The position numbers and the translations under genes were made by a program. Under the pieces are notes generated by a model. It saw nothing but the letters and a program-made list of their open reading frames with translations, ran no database searches and was not told the DNA's origin. 64,000 nucleotides of DNA. Source: Paenibacillus sp. BIHB 4019 (lineage in GTDB: Bacteria; Bacillota; Bacilli; Paenibacillales; Paenibacillaceae). Numbering within the stretch: position 1 is the stretch's first letter; each line of letters starts with the position of its first letter. Below are positions 16,794 through 25,994 of the stretch, one piece after another. The stretch lies in NCBI RefSeq assembly GCF_002741035.1, contig NZ_CP016808.1, positions 3,892,501 through 3,956,500 on the forward strand, written 5' to 3'.

Positions 16794-17772
16794 GAAAGCC
16801 AAGAAAACGGAAAAAGCGGAAAAAGCGGAAAAAGCGGAAAGAGCGGAAAGAGCGGAAAGAGCGGAGAAAACAGAGAAAACGGAGAAAACAGGGAAAGCCA
16901 AGAATACAGGGAAGGTCGGGCAATCGCTGCTCACTAGAGTGCTTTTCTGGTGCGGGCTTGAGCTTCAAAGCGGCAAAGGTGAGGAAGGGAATGGGAGTAA
17001 TACGAGCTGGCAGCCAGCCAAGACCGGATATTTAACAAATTATGATAGGTATGTGCTGTCTTATCGCGAGTTCGCAGTGGCGGCAATTATCGGTTATGCA
17101 GCTTTTTTTATAGCATTGTATACGGTGTATCATTCTCTTCTTGTTTGCCTTTCCGCAGCTGGATTTGGATTTTGCGCACCACGTTATTACAAAGCTTCAT
17201 TAATTTCGCGACGCAAGGAGCGGCTGAAGCTGCAATTCAAGGAGGCGCTTTATTCGCTGACATCCTGTCTTGCAGCAGGAAGATCAGTGGAAAATGCTTT
17301 TATTGCCACGCTGGATGATTTAAAGCTGTTATATCCTGATCCAAGAACGGAGCTGCTGCTTGAGTTTCAAATCGTGAAGCACCGTCTTGAGCATGCGGAG
17401 CCGTTGGAGCAGGCACTGCGGAGTTTAGCGGTCCGCTCCCATGTAGAGGATATCGTACAGTTCGTTGATGTGTTTGCAGCTTGCAAGCGTTCGGGTGGCG
17501 ATTTGGTAGAGGTGATGAAGCGTACGGCGCAGACGATTGGCGAAAAACTGGAAATCCAGCAGGACATTATGGTGCTGCTGGCACAAAAACGCTTTGAGGC
17601 ACGCATTATGATGGCGATTCCCTTTATATTTCTTGGTTTTTTGAACCTAATGGCTCCAGATTATATGGCGCCTCTATATGGAGGCATGGGCTATCTGCTG
17701 CTGACGATTGGTCTTGGTGCATTGTTAGTATGCTTTTGGTTTATCCATAAAATAATGAGCATTCGAGTATAG
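16753..17772 (+). CDS. tadB: Tad pilus inner-membrane protein TadB (T2SF domain) with a Lys/Glu/Ala repeat
   Basis: A platform protein for pilus assembly. The last ~250 residues match the GspF/T2SF type, with hydrophobic segments near YREFAVAAIIGYAAFFIALYT and near the C-terminus (IMMAIPFIFLGFLNLMAPDYMAPLYGGMGYLLLTIGL). The first ~60 residues are unusual: an AEKAEKAERAER-type low-complexity tract, highly charged and probably a long helix facing the cytoplasm. The ATG at 16753 is preceded by GGAGGGGG. It overlaps tadA and is followed after 12 bp by tadC. Confidence 0.87.
   Translation: MEIPGNARNARKAEKAKKTEKAEKAEKAERAERAERAEKTEKTEKTGKAKNTGKVGQSLLTRVLFWCGLELQSGKGEEGNGSNTSWQPAKTGYLTNYDRYVLSYREFAVAAIIGYAAFFIALYTVYHSLLVCLSAAGFGFCAPRYYKASLISRRKERLKLQFKEALYSLTSCLAAGRSVENAFIATLDDLKLLYPDPRTELLLEFQIVKHRLEHAEPLEQALRSLAVRSHVEDIVQFVDVFAACKRSGGDLVEVMKRTAQTIGEKLEIQQDIMVLLAQKRFEARIMMAIPFIFLGFLNLMAPDYMAPLYGGMGYLLLTIGLGALLVCFWFIHKIMSIRV
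16785..16905 (+). repeat. 9-bp tandem repeat tract inside tadB
   Basis: About a dozen units of the type GCGGAAARA or near variants (AAAACGGAG) run without a break from about 16785 to 16905. Each unit codes for three residues (Lys/Arg-Ala/Thr-Glu). Slippage would change the protein by three residues at a time and keep the frame. The strand bias to purines is extreme here. Confidence 0.85.
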
Positions 17773-17784
17773 GAGCGGGCGCAA

Positions 17785-18651
17785 ATGACAGCAATTCCGA
17801 TTGTGCTCATGGTGGCATGGCTATTTATTATCGGTGGGAAGCGACTCCGAATGATTCTGGCTGCATCCCGCCAAATAAAAAGCAAGCAGAATGCTTTAAA
17901 GTATTTGCTTTTCATTGAGCCGTTCAGCGAACTATTGGAAAGAAGCCGCTTGTATGAATACATGGCACTTTCACTTAGCAGCTATCACGCTAAGCTCGTA
18001 ATTTTACGGGGAATTCGGTGGCAGCTGCAGCAGACGAAAGAGCTGCTCGGAGGTGCTGCTGGTTACGGATATGCCGCGATGATAGGCTGCGCTTGGCTAG
18101 CTTGTGCAGCAGGCGAACCGCTTCTGCTGGCAATGGGTGCGCTGCTTGGATTGCTGCTGCCTGTGCGCCAGCTGCTGGAAGCAGGGAAGCTGATCAAGCA
18201 GCGCAAGCAGGAAATTATTTTGGAGCTGCCGGAAATGATCAGCAAGCTGATGCTTTTGGTGGGGGCAGGCGAAACCGCCTTGCAGGCGCTGGGACGCTGT
18301 CTTGAAGGCAAGGATACTGCTCAGCATCCGCTGTATAAAGAATGGAACAAAGTCGTATATTCGCTGCACAATGGCGAGTCGTTTAGTACGGCAGCAGAGA
18401 AATTCAATCGAAGCTGCGCGGTGCAGGAGGTTTCGATTTTTACGACGGTGCTGCTGCTGAATTATCGCCGGGGCGGGGAGCATTTTGTGCTGGCGCTGCG
18501 GGAGCTGTCTTATACGCTGTGGGAGAAGCGAAAGGCGGTTGCGCGTGCGCGCGGCGAGGAGGCATCCTCCAAGCTCGTTTTTCCGCTAGTTGGCATTTTG
18601 CTCGTGTTGATGGTTTTTATCGCTGCTCCTGCCATGCTGTTAATGTCTTAA
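17785..18651 (+). CDS. tadC: Tad pilus inner-membrane protein TadC (T2SF domain)
   Basis: Partner of TadB in the membrane platform. The 288-residue protein has an N-terminal hydrophobic segment (IPIVLMVAWLFIIGG), a middle pair (AAMIGCAWLACAAGEPLLLAMGALLGLLLPV) and a C-terminal segment (LVFPLVGILLVLMVFIAAPAMLLM). The cytoplasmic part QEIILELPEMISKLMLLVGAGETALQAL is the typical T2SF start. GGAGCGGG lies before the ATG. Confidence 0.87.
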   Translation: MTAIPIVLMVAWLFIIGGKRLRMILAASRQIKSKQNALKYLLFIEPFSELLERSRLYEYMALSLSSYHAKLVILRGIRWQLQQTKELLGGAAGYGYAAMIGCAWLACAAGEPLLLAMGALLGLLLPVRQLLEAGKLIKQRKQEIILELPEMISKLMLLVGAGETALQALGRCLEGKDTAQHPLYKEWNKVVYSLHNGESFSTAAEKFNRSCAVQEVSIFTTVLLLNYRRGGEHFVLALRELSYTLWEKRKAVARARGEEASSKLVFPLVGILLVLMVFIAAPAMLLMS

Positions 18652-18689
18652 GCGTTATCGGGGCAATTGAAAATAGAGAGGAAGCTGAA

Positions 18690-18878
18690 ATGATGACAAC
18701 AGTAAAAAAAGCATGGAAACGATTCTGGAAATCAGAGAGCGGCTTAGGCACGCTGGAAATTATTTTAATTATTGCCGTCGTTATCATTATTGCATTGCTG
18801 TTCAAGGATTGGATTATAGAACTTATTGAGCGTTTAATGGGCAAGGCCGATGACCAAGCAGATAAAATTTTCTCTTAG
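18690..18878 (+). CDS. flp: Flp1-like pilin
   Basis: A 62-residue small pilin: a basic N-terminus, then SGLGTLEIILIIAVVIIIALLF, a hydrophobic helix with the G-x-x-T/F-L-E mark of a prepilin, then an amphipathic end. The prepilin peptidase encoded at 22837 would cut it before the hydrophobic helix. AGAGGAAG lies 5-6 bp before ATG 18690. The frame is open upstream to 18519 but that part overlaps tadC and is not coding. It overlaps the next gene by 29 bp. Confidence 0.85.
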   Translation: MMTTVKKAWKRFWKSESGLGTLEIILIIAVVIIIALLFKDWIIELIERLMGKADDQADKIFS

Positions 18879-19599
18879 GCCGCTGGTTCGCAAGTGGCTG
18901 CTCGGGGAGCAGGGAAGCTTTACGCTGGAATCAACGCTTGTGTTCCCGCTGCTGCTCACTGTTATTTTATTGTTTCTCCTGCTTGGGATGTACATGTACC
19001 AGAAGACCGTACTTTATTATTCGGCTTCCGTTACGACGGAGCGGACGGCCTTTGGTTGGGATAACAGCTTCCGTAATCCGCGGACGGGCCTGCTGCCTGA
19101 AGGGGAATACGACAGCCTATACTGGCGAATGAATGAGGATCGGATGCTTAGCTCTTTGTTTGGCTTAGGCGAAGAATCAGCGGATGTGCAGCTGGCTTTG
19201 CCTTTGCACGGGGCGGCAGGAGATATCTTGCCTGAACAAAAAATGGCTGCTGCCTCAGGGTGGATAAATGCTGAGCGAGGGCTTCCTTTTGAGGGGAGCA
19301 TTGGCTACCATCGTACGGTCATTCAGCGCCATATTGAGACGAAGCTTTTACAGCCTGTGTCGCTGGAGCCGCTTGAGCGTGTATTAGGCATTGGGGAGCC
19401 TAAGACGATTGCTTCCAGTCCGGTTACCGATCCTGTCGATTTTATTCGCGGCGTTGATTTGGTTAGGTATTATACGGCTAAGTTTGCTGGAAGCCCTCCG
19501 GGCAGCGGGAAGGATCAGGCTAGTCAGGTACTATCCTCCTACAGCAAACAAAATAGCAATAGCAAAGCCAAAGGCCTGTTGAATGGAGGCGAAAAATGA
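18850..19599 (+). CDS. TadE-like pseudopilin / pilus assembly protein
   Basis: The N-terminus has a basic stretch and then EQGSFTLESTLVFPLLLTVILLFLLLG, the TadE-type prepilin-like segment with Glu at the +5-like position. The rest of the 249-residue protein is outside the membrane and of unknown fold. It starts inside the pilin gene end and ends 4 bp into the next gene, so the operon is tightly coupled. TadE proteins are minor pilins or surface parts of the Tad system. Confidence 0.75.
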   Translation: MTKQIKFSLRPLVRKWLLGEQGSFTLESTLVFPLLLTVILLFLLLGMYMYQKTVLYYSASVTTERTAFGWDNSFRNPRTGLLPEGEYDSLYWRMNEDRMLSSLFGLGEESADVQLALPLHGAAGDILPEQKMAAASGWINAERGLPFEGSIGYHRTVIQRHIETKLLQPVSLEPLERVLGIGEPKTIASSPVTDPVDFIRGVDLVRYYTAKFAGSPPGSGKDQASQVLSSYSKQNSNSKAKGLLNGGEK

Positions 19600-21872
19600 A
19601 AGCAAGTCGATCTGTTAGATTGAGTCAGCATTTAGCCAGGAAAAGCTGCTTATGCAAACGGCTGTGGCGGCGTGACGGTGCAGTCACTATATTTTCCGCT
19701 ATGGTGCTGTCGTCGCTTTTGCTGTTCATGTCGATTCTTATTGATTACGCCAGAATAGCATCTCTCCATAAAATAACTGAGGATGCCGCGAGAGCAGGTG
19801 CAAGATCTGTATTATCAGCCTTCGACAGTCAGCTTTATGAGCAATACGGATTATTTGGGCGAGGAGGGACAAGTGCAGATACCATTTATAGCGAGGTTGT
19901 AAAAGCGAATGTGGAGCGTAGTGTAACATCCGCTGCCTTTTCAAGGCCAATTGATGCCAAAGTAGTTCATTCACATACGGATCAGGCAGCGGTATTGGGC
20001 AGCCATAAGGTATTTGAAAGACAGGTGCTGGAAGAGATGAAATATAAAGCACCGATTGATTTTACGCTGGAGGTGGCTTCAAAGTTTGCTCCCATGGCGG
20101 GGGCGATGAAGGAATCTGCGGTGACAGTGGACTTGCTGGAGCAGCTGCGCAAACTGTATGACAAACGGCAAGCCAGCCTTGATCGTATATTAGCTTTGCA
20201 AAAGCAGTCTGCTGAGAAACTGGGAACAAGCTCCTTGAAGGCGCTGCTGCCGTATGGGGGGCTGGATTCCTCAAGTGCAGAGGAGGACACAGCATCATCA
20301 CTTGCCGGGCGTTATGAAGATTATGCTGGCTGGGTTATCGTTGACGAGCAATTAATAGCCGCAGGCAAAGCGCCCAAATATACGCAGGAAAGAGCGGAAT
20401 ATAAATCAGAAGCAATTGCACTGATTAATGAGCTCAAGAAACGAACGGCCAAGGTGATGAGCGAACATATAAAGCTGCAGAGCACGGCAAAGGAACAGCT
20501 GGAGCAAGCAAGGCTGTTGAACGGGGAAATGCGGCTAATAGAAAGCAAGGAGAGACAGTCTCCTGCTTATAGCGGGTATGACCGCGTTTCTGGCAAACCA
20601 GTAGTAGGCTCTGATGCCTATACTTTGCCGTCTGTAACGGCCTCTGAATTGCAGGATATACAAAAGACAGCAGATCAGCTGATTTTACCAGATGCTTGGT
20701 TTACTGAATATAGTGCTGAACTGGACGATCAGGCACAGTTGTATACAGCATTTCATAATGAAGCGAGTGGATTCACCTCAGCTTTAACGCTGCTGCTTGA
20801 CTCAGTAGATCGTTACACAACACTGCTCCGTACGGGAACAACGAAGATGATTGCGTTATATGGACAATATGAAGGTCTGTATGTCCATCCAGGCTCCATC
20901 GTTGCCAAGCGCCAGCAGGAGCTAGCCAATGGAGGGCTTGAGAAGCAGCGCAAAGAGCAAGAAAAGCAGCTAGGTTCGTTATGGAAACAGGCCGGCAATA
21001 TGCTGGGGGGCTTTCAAAGCGTGGCTGGTTCAGAAGAGCAGCAGGCATTATTTAATCAGCTGGAAGAGCGCTACAAAGGAAATTTGCAATTTAATACAGT
21101 CGCAGCACAAGGTTTAAATGCTGAAACTAAAGCATTCAGCGAGGATGCCCATGCGCAGGCTGAAGCTTCTGCGGAGCTTTCTAATGGCTTGTTCGGCGGA
21201 GTAGCCGATATGCTGGAGCAGGCTAGAGATACTGTATATTTGGGCGAATATGTATTGCAGCGATATTCGGTTTTTGCCCCGCAGCAATTGAAGATGATGC
21301 TTGAAAATGGGGATACCGCTGAGCTTTCGCGGGCGCTGGCCTTTCATAATCAAGAAGCCGAATATGTCATTTATGGTTTTCATAATCGCATAGGCAATGT
21401 GGCCGCAGCTTATGGCGAACTGTTTAGCGTGCGTATGGCTATTCGTACTATGGAAGGCTTATCTACTTGCCGCTCTGCTGGACATCCCCTCTTGATTTTA
21501 TCGTGTTCGCTTATTTACGGCTTGGAGAAGACGATGGAAGATATGCTCGACTTTGCTGATCGAGGATCGGCCCCATTATCTAAATATGCAAATGTGGAAA
21601 TTTCGTACACGGATTATTTGCGGCTTTTTATGCTTCTGCATGGCGGAGCTAATAGAGAAGCATCCGTATCCAGAATGATTGCAGTCATTGAGCAAAATAG
21701 CGGGGTTACTCTATCGGGCGTTTCCACAGCTGTGACAGGAGAGGTACGAATATCTGCACAGCTGTGGTTTTTGCCTGGCGTTATGCAGCTGCTAGGAAGC
21801 TACGGATTATTGCAGGGAAGGGTGACGAATGGCCGCTATGAAACGACGCAGACGATTGGCTGGTCATACTGA
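19596..21872 (+). CDS. TadG-like large pilus-associated membrane protein
   Basis: A 758-residue protein with one N-terminal membrane segment (RDGAVTIFSAMVLSSLLLFMSILIDYARI) in the TadE/G pattern and a long outer region rich in heptad-like Glu/Lys/Leu stretches (for example residues ~240-320 and ~430-480), which look like coiled coils. Proteins of this kind in Firmicute Tad operons are often marked DUF5702. The function is unknown; it may tether or cap the pilus. It overlaps the following gene by 44 bp. Confidence 0.7.
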   Translation: MKASRSVRLSQHLARKSCLCKRLWRRDGAVTIFSAMVLSSLLLFMSILIDYARIASLHKITEDAARAGARSVLSAFDSQLYEQYGLFGRGGTSADTIYSEVVKANVERSVTSAAFSRPIDAKVVHSHTDQAAVLGSHKVFERQVLEEMKYKAPIDFTLEVASKFAPMAGAMKESAVTVDLLEQLRKLYDKRQASLDRILALQKQSAEKLGTSSLKALLPYGGLDSSSAEEDTASSLAGRYEDYAGWVIVDEQLIAAGKAPKYTQERAEYKSEAIALINELKKRTAKVMSEHIKLQSTAKEQLEQARLLNGEMRLIESKERQSPAYSGYDRVSGKPVVGSDAYTLPSVTASELQDIQKTADQLILPDAWFTEYSAELDDQAQLYTAFHNEASGFTSALTLLLDSVDRYTTLLRTGTTKMIALYGQYEGLYVHPGSIVAKRQQELANGGLEKQRKEQEKQLGSLWKQAGNMLGGFQSVAGSEEQQALFNQLEERYKGNLQFNTVAAQGLNAETKAFSEDAHAQAEASAELSNGLFGGVADMLEQARDTVYLGEYVLQRYSVFAPQQLKMMLENGDTAELSRALAFHNQEAEYVIYGFHNRIGNVAAAYGELFSVRMAIRTMEGLSTCRSAGHPLLILSCSLIYGLEKTMEDMLDFADRGSAPLSKYANVEISYTDYLRLFMLLHGGANREASVSRMIAVIEQNSGVTLSGVSTAVTGEVRISAQLWFLPGVMQLLGSYGLLQGRVTNGRYETTQTIGWSY

Positions 21873-22788
21873 TTGCCGAGAGGGAGAGCGCGGCAGCATC
21901 GTTATGGAAGCAGCGCTGGTTATGCCAATGCTTCTGCTTGTGCTGATGGTATTCATTATTTTTATACGCATGAGTACGTTACAAATAGCGCTTCAATCAG
22001 CAGCCTCTCAATCCGCCCGGCAAATTGCCGCGCATATATATCCTGTAGAGTTAGCCTATCAGAGAGCTTCCGCATCAAAACCGGAATTTAGTGCCGCACA
22101 TATGCCGCTGGCAGATTGGAGCGCGGCGGCATCTAATGCTGCTAAGTGGCTGCCTGATCCGGCAGGGGCACTAGCATCCTCTGCATTAAGCGGCGATTGG
22201 AAGCCGCTTATAGATATGGCTGCAACGGAAATTGGACGAGGAGCGATAGAGCCGCTGCTCCGTCAAAATGCAGACGAGGCTGTGCTGGAGACAGCTAGAA
22301 TCAAGCTTTCAAGGCTGGCGCTGCCGGATTTGAAAAATAAGCAGCAGCCTTATTTGATTATTGAAGCGGAATATGAGTTTCCAATGCAGCTTCCTTTCAT
22401 GAAGCAGAAGCTTATTTTAAGAGAGCAGGCTTCAGAGCGGGTATGGATCAGCGACGCTGCGGCGGCGCAAGATACAGCAACGCAAAATGATCCTGAACAT
22501 ATTCCTATTCAGATCATATCGATATCGCCTGTGCCGCTAAGGCCGGGCCACAAAGCAACCGCTATTGTGCTTACAAAGCCGGGAGTGACTGCTTCATTAA
22601 AGGTGATGTACAAAAGTGGGCAAAGCCAGGCCAAGCATCTAGGCGAGGCGACAGCGGGCAGCGACGGAATTGTCCAGTGGACCTGGCTCGTATCGGGCAA
22701 TACGACGCCAGGCATGTGGGAGCTGACAGCAGCAGTGGGCGATCAGCAAGCATCCATGCATTTTCAGGTTGAGAAGAAATCAAATTAG
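21829..22788 (+). CDS. second TadE-like protein
   Basis: A 319-residue protein. It has a basic N-terminus, then GERGSIVMEAALVMPMLLLVLMVFIIFI, again with the Glu of a prepilin-type segment. The last ~100 residues (ISPVPLRPGHKATAIVLTKPGVTASLKVMYKSGQSQ) look like a small beta-sandwich outside the cell. The first ~15 codons overlap the preceding gene. Confidence 0.72.
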   Translation: MAAMKRRRRLAGHTDCREGERGSIVMEAALVMPMLLLVLMVFIIFIRMSTLQIALQSAASQSARQIAAHIYPVELAYQRASASKPEFSAAHMPLADWSAAASNAAKWLPDPAGALASSALSGDWKPLIDMAATEIGRGAIEPLLRQNADEAVLETARIKLSRLALPDLKNKQQPYLIIEAEYEFPMQLPFMKQKLILREQASERVWISDAAAAQDTATQNDPEHIPIQIISISPVPLRPGHKATAIVLTKPGVTASLKVMYKSGQSQAKHLGEATAGSDGIVQWTWLVSGNTTPGMWELTAAVGDQQASMHFQVEKKSN

Positions 22789-22796
22789 TAGTGTGT

Positions 22797-22814
22797 GCAA
22801 GCCTATAGGCTTGC
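22797..22814. repeat. perfect 18-bp palindrome before the prepilin peptidase gene
   Basis: GCAAGCCTATAGGCTTGC is a 7-bp stem with a TATA loop, placed 8 bp after the stop of the preceding gene and 22 bp before the next ATG. No T run follows, so it is not a standard terminator. It may mark an RNA processing site or a protein-binding site. Confidence 0.6.
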
Positions 22815-22836
22815 AAATAGAAAGGGGCAGAGTTTT

Positions 22837-23349
22837 ATGCTCACCTTACCGTTTGCAGCGGCAGCCGTGCTGCTCATCGCTGCATTACTGACAGATTTGC
22901 GTTCCATGCTTATCCCTAACCGCTTGACCGTGTCTTTTTTTGCGGCAGGCTGCTTATATCAGACAATCTCTGGCGGCTGGAGCGGATTGTGGACGGGGCT
23001 ACTCGGAGCTGTTGCAGGGTTTGTCCCGTTGTTCATTTTGCATTTGGCGAGAGGAATTGGCGCAGGGGATGTTAAGCTATTTGCTGCACTGGGTGTGTGG
23101 GTTGGCACAAGTATGGTGCTGCAAATGATGATGTATGCCATTTTATATGCAGGCTTAATTGGCGTGCTGCTAGTCTTGTTTAATAGGCCATTTAGCAGGA
23201 GGATGTTGAGTGGCTTGCTGCTGCTATTGCAACGAAGCACTGGGCCGAGACGCAAGGAGCTTGGAGGCTGGGCAGCGGGGGGAACCACCTTCCCATTTAT
23301 GCTTGCAGTCGTACCCGGGGCAATAACAGCGTGGCTCATGATTACATAA
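22837..23349 (+). CDS. tadV: prepilin peptidase TadV/CpaA-like
   Basis: A membrane aspartyl peptidase that matures the Flp pilin and pseudopilins. The two Asp motifs are visible: LTDLRSMLIPN near residue 20 and RGIGAGDVKLFAALGVW near residue 75. About five hydrophobic segments follow the A24 type IV prepilin peptidase pattern. ATG 22837 has AAAGGGG 9 bp upstream. A longer frame from GTG 22795 would run through the palindrome and is less likely. Length is 170 residues, as usual for TadV. Confidence 0.88.
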   Translation: MLTLPFAAAAVLLIAALLTDLRSMLIPNRLTVSFFAAGCLYQTISGGWSGLWTGLLGAVAGFVPLFILHLARGIGAGDVKLFAALGVWVGTSMVLQMMMYAILYAGLIGVLLVLFNRPFSRRMLSGLLLLLQRSTGPRRKELGGWAAGGTTFPFMLAVVPGAITAWLMIT

Positions 23350-23424
23350 GCCCAGCAGCGTATTTGTTTAACTCAGTTCAGCTGTTCATAAATTAATAGA
23401 GCTGCAAGCTAAGGGGGAGAAGCG

Positions 23425-25056
23425 ATGGGGAACTTTATTGTAGATTATGCGATGAATCGTGGACATGAGCTAATTATGGATCGCGAGGGAGGCATACGCA
23501 GACAAGAGCTTGAAGAAGTAGAGCTGCAAATGCTGCAAGGCAGCTCTATTCCACATCTGCTGCCCATTGAATGGTTCGAGCTGAATGGGCTTATTACGTT
23601 TAGCTATCGCATAAGCGGCAAAAAATTGCTGCTTCATCGCTTGCAGATACAATCGCTGACGATGGAGAAGTTTTATGCCGTACTGCTAGGTATTATAGAA
23701 GCGCTAGATGAGTGCCATCATTATATGCTTCGTCCTGAAGGCTGCCTGCTGGAAGAGTCCTATCTATTTGTTGGCGAGCAGCTAAGTGATATTTTTCTCG
23801 TTTATATGCCTCTAAAATCGATAAATTCAGGCCAGTCTGCTCCTAACTGTATGCACTCCCTGCTAGCACTGGCAATACGATGGTCTTCTTATATAGAAGA
23901 AATAAATGGCGAGGAGTTTCAGTATCTATTGCATTTGTTAAGCAGAGAAGATGCAACGATCAGCACGATTCGTTCTCAATTGCTGGAACGCATTAGCAAA
24001 ATGTATGAGGGTATATATCGCCTTCATGGCTCCGCGCCAAGCACAAGCAGGCCAAATCCAGCTAGCAGTACTAGTAATGCTATCAATGCTAATATTGCTA
24101 GCAGTCCTTATATTGCTGGCAATATGAGGCCGGACAAGGTCGGCGATTACAGCAGCTCTAATCATTATGGAGAAGCTGGCGAGTTCGGCCGTGATAGCGA
24201 CAATATTAAAAAAAGCGAAACGAATCTGCAAGAGTCTTTAAATGATCGTTTTTTTGCCGACGGAGATTGGGATATAGAAGTCGAACCTCTGCCTCAATAT
24301 AACTTTACTGAGGAGGAGACTGCGCCAGCTCGGAAAGGAAAATGGCTGATAAGCGCGATGATTTTTGTAGCAGTAGCATGTATATGGCGCTATATTTATT
24401 TAGCGGCCCCTTCCAGCAGTTTGCTGTTCATATGTCTAGGTTTATCGCTTATTGGTGTTGCCGGACTGCTAGCCCTATGGCTCAAAAAAAGCATAGTAGC
24501 TGAATCAGAATTAGTAGAAGAAGATAACCTAAGGGAAGATAGAAACAAAGAAGAGTTTAGCCGCTCACGTTTTAGAAGAGCCAATGAAAATGGAGAAGAA
24601 GGTGTTCAACATTCTAGCTCATCTATTGATTTGGAAGTAGCTGTGCCCCCGTTTAAAAAGAGCGTGTCATCCCAAACGGGGTCAACTAGAAGAGAGGAAG
24701 CAACGGTGCTTCTAGGGCAGCATAACAAAAAAACCACTGCCGATAGCGGATTCTCACTCCAGAGGGAGTGGGAAGGGCAAGGGCAGAGGCTTATTTGGGA
24801 GAAAGGCCGATTTACAATTGGCCGTATTGGTGAACAGGTCAGCTATGGTGACGAAGCGCAGGGAATATCACGGCTTCACCTTGAATGTAATAGAGACGAT
24901 AAAGGCTGCTTCATCAAAGATCTTGGCTCTCGAAATGGAAGCATGCTGAACGGGCAAACAATGATTGCTTACAAAACCTATCCTTTTTCAGTAGGGGACA
25001 TCGTCCAGCTAGCTGGGGTAAATGGTCCTAAATATGAATTGAAGCAAGGAAGCTGA
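23425..25056 (+). CDS. DUF6382-type protein with C-terminal FHA domain
   Basis: A 543-residue protein. The N-terminal ~190 residues are of the DUF6382 type, often found with Tad operons in Firmicutes. A Ser/Asn-rich linker, two close hydrophobic segments (WLISAMIFVAVACIWRYIYL and LLFICLGLSLIGVAGLLALWL, around residues 310-360) and an acidic linker follow. The last ~95 residues are an FHA domain with FTIGR, ISRLHLEC and LGSRNGSMLNG. FHA domains bind phosphothreonine, so this protein may tie the pilus operon to a Ser/Thr kinase. It is the last gene of the operon. Confidence 0.8.
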   Translation: MGNFIVDYAMNRGHELIMDREGGIRRQELEEVELQMLQGSSIPHLLPIEWFELNGLITFSYRISGKKLLLHRLQIQSLTMEKFYAVLLGIIEALDECHHYMLRPEGCLLEESYLFVGEQLSDIFLVYMPLKSINSGQSAPNCMHSLLALAIRWSSYIEEINGEEFQYLLHLLSREDATISTIRSQLLERISKMYEGIYRLHGSAPSTSRPNPASSTSNAINANIASSPYIAGNMRPDKVGDYSSSNHYGEAGEFGRDSDNIKKSETNLQESLNDRFFADGDWDIEVEPLPQYNFTEEETAPARKGKWLISAMIFVAVACIWRYIYLAAPSSSLLFICLGLSLIGVAGLLALWLKKSIVAESELVEEDNLREDRNKEEFSRSRFRRANENGEEGVQHSSSSIDLEVAVPPFKKSVSSQTGSTRREEATVLLGQHNKKTTADSGFSLQREWEGQGQRLIWEKGRFTIGRIGEQVSYGDEAQGISRLHLECNRDDKGCFIKDLGSRNGSMLNGQTMIAYKTYPFSVGDIVQLAGVNGPKYELKQGS

Positions 25057-25070
25057 TGGAAGGCGCAGGC

Positions 25071-25976
25071 TTAGGGCTTTTTATACATATGCTCCATGGC
25101 GCTCTCGACAGTCGGATAACGGAAAACAAATCCATTGTCCAAGGCGACTCGTGGAAGTGCCCGCTGGCCATCAAGGAGCAGTGTTGCAAGCTCGCCGACC
25201 ACAGCCTTCATGACAAAAGCAGGAACCGGGAACCAGTGGGGCCGATGCATCGCTTTGCCAATCGCTCTTCCAAAGCTGTCATTCGTAACAGGCTCTGGAG
25301 CTGAAGCGTTAACAGGCCCGTTCACCTTTGGCTGATCCACGCAAAAGATAATGAGACGGACAATGTCCTCCAGATGAATCCAAGATATCCATTGCTGCCC
25401 GCTGCCCATTCGTCCACCGCCAAATAACTTATAGGGCAGTGCCATTAATGGGAAAGCACCGCCGGTTTTGTTCAGGACGACGCCTACTCTTAGCTTAATG
25501 AGACGTTCTACCTTAATTGCGTCAGCAGCTTTTTCCCATTGCTTGACCACTTCAGACAAAAAGTCTGTTACGGCAGTCGGGCTGTACTCATCAAAGGTTT
25601 CGGTAGTTGACAGCCCATAGGCTGAAATGCCTGAAGCATTAACGACAACCTTCGGTTTGCCTTTTAGAGCTTGGACGATTTGGGCGATGCGTGCGGTAGC
25701 AGTTAGTCTGGAGCTTAGAATCCGCTGCTTGGCCTGGGCGGTCCATCGTTGATTGATGGATTCGCCAGCAAGGTTAATGATGGCGTCAATGCCCTCCAGC
25801 TTTTGAGGATGCTCGGCAAGCTCGCTCCATGTTACATAATGGAGGCCTTTTCCTACAGGCGAGTTTGGGCTACGTCCAGAGCGCGAAATAATCCATACTT
25901 CATCACGCCGCTCCAGAAGAGCCTTGACCAATGCTTGTCCGACAAAACCAGTACCACCAGCTACCGCGATCCGCAT
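25071..25976 (-). CDS. TIGR01777-family NAD(P)-binding epimerase (YfcH-like)
   Basis: A short-chain-dehydrogenase-like protein of 301 residues. The nucleotide-binding loop GGTGFVGQALVKALLERRDEV starts at residue 7. Further family marks are INLAGESINQRWT, VVNASGISAYG and WISWIHLEDIVRLI. The C-terminal DUF1731-type part (PVNASAPEPVTNDSFGRAIGKAMHRPHWFPVPAF) is typical of this family. The physiological substrate is not known. It converges on the FHA gene with 14 bp between the stops. Confidence 0.88.
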   Translation of the reverse strand: MRIAVAGGTGFVGQALVKALLERRDEVWIISRSGRSPNSPVGKGLHYVTWSELAEHPQKLEGIDAIINLAGESINQRWTAQAKQRILSSRLTATARIAQIVQALKGKPKVVVNASGISAYGLSTTETFDEYSPTAVTDFLSEVVKQWEKAADAIKVERLIKLRVGVVLNKTGGAFPLMALPYKLFGGGRMGSGQQWISWIHLEDIVRLIIFCVDQPKVNGPVNASAPEPVTNDSFGRAIGKAMHRPHWFPVPAFVMKAVVGELATLLLDGQRALPRVALDNGFVFRYPTVESAMEHMYKKP

Positions 25977-25994
25977 GCATCCACCAGCTTTCGA

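Noticed and set aside
16531..16968. A Phe/Arg-rich antisense frame opposite the TadB repeat
   Set aside because: The Phe-rich sequence is only the complement of the AEKAEK-coding purine tract.
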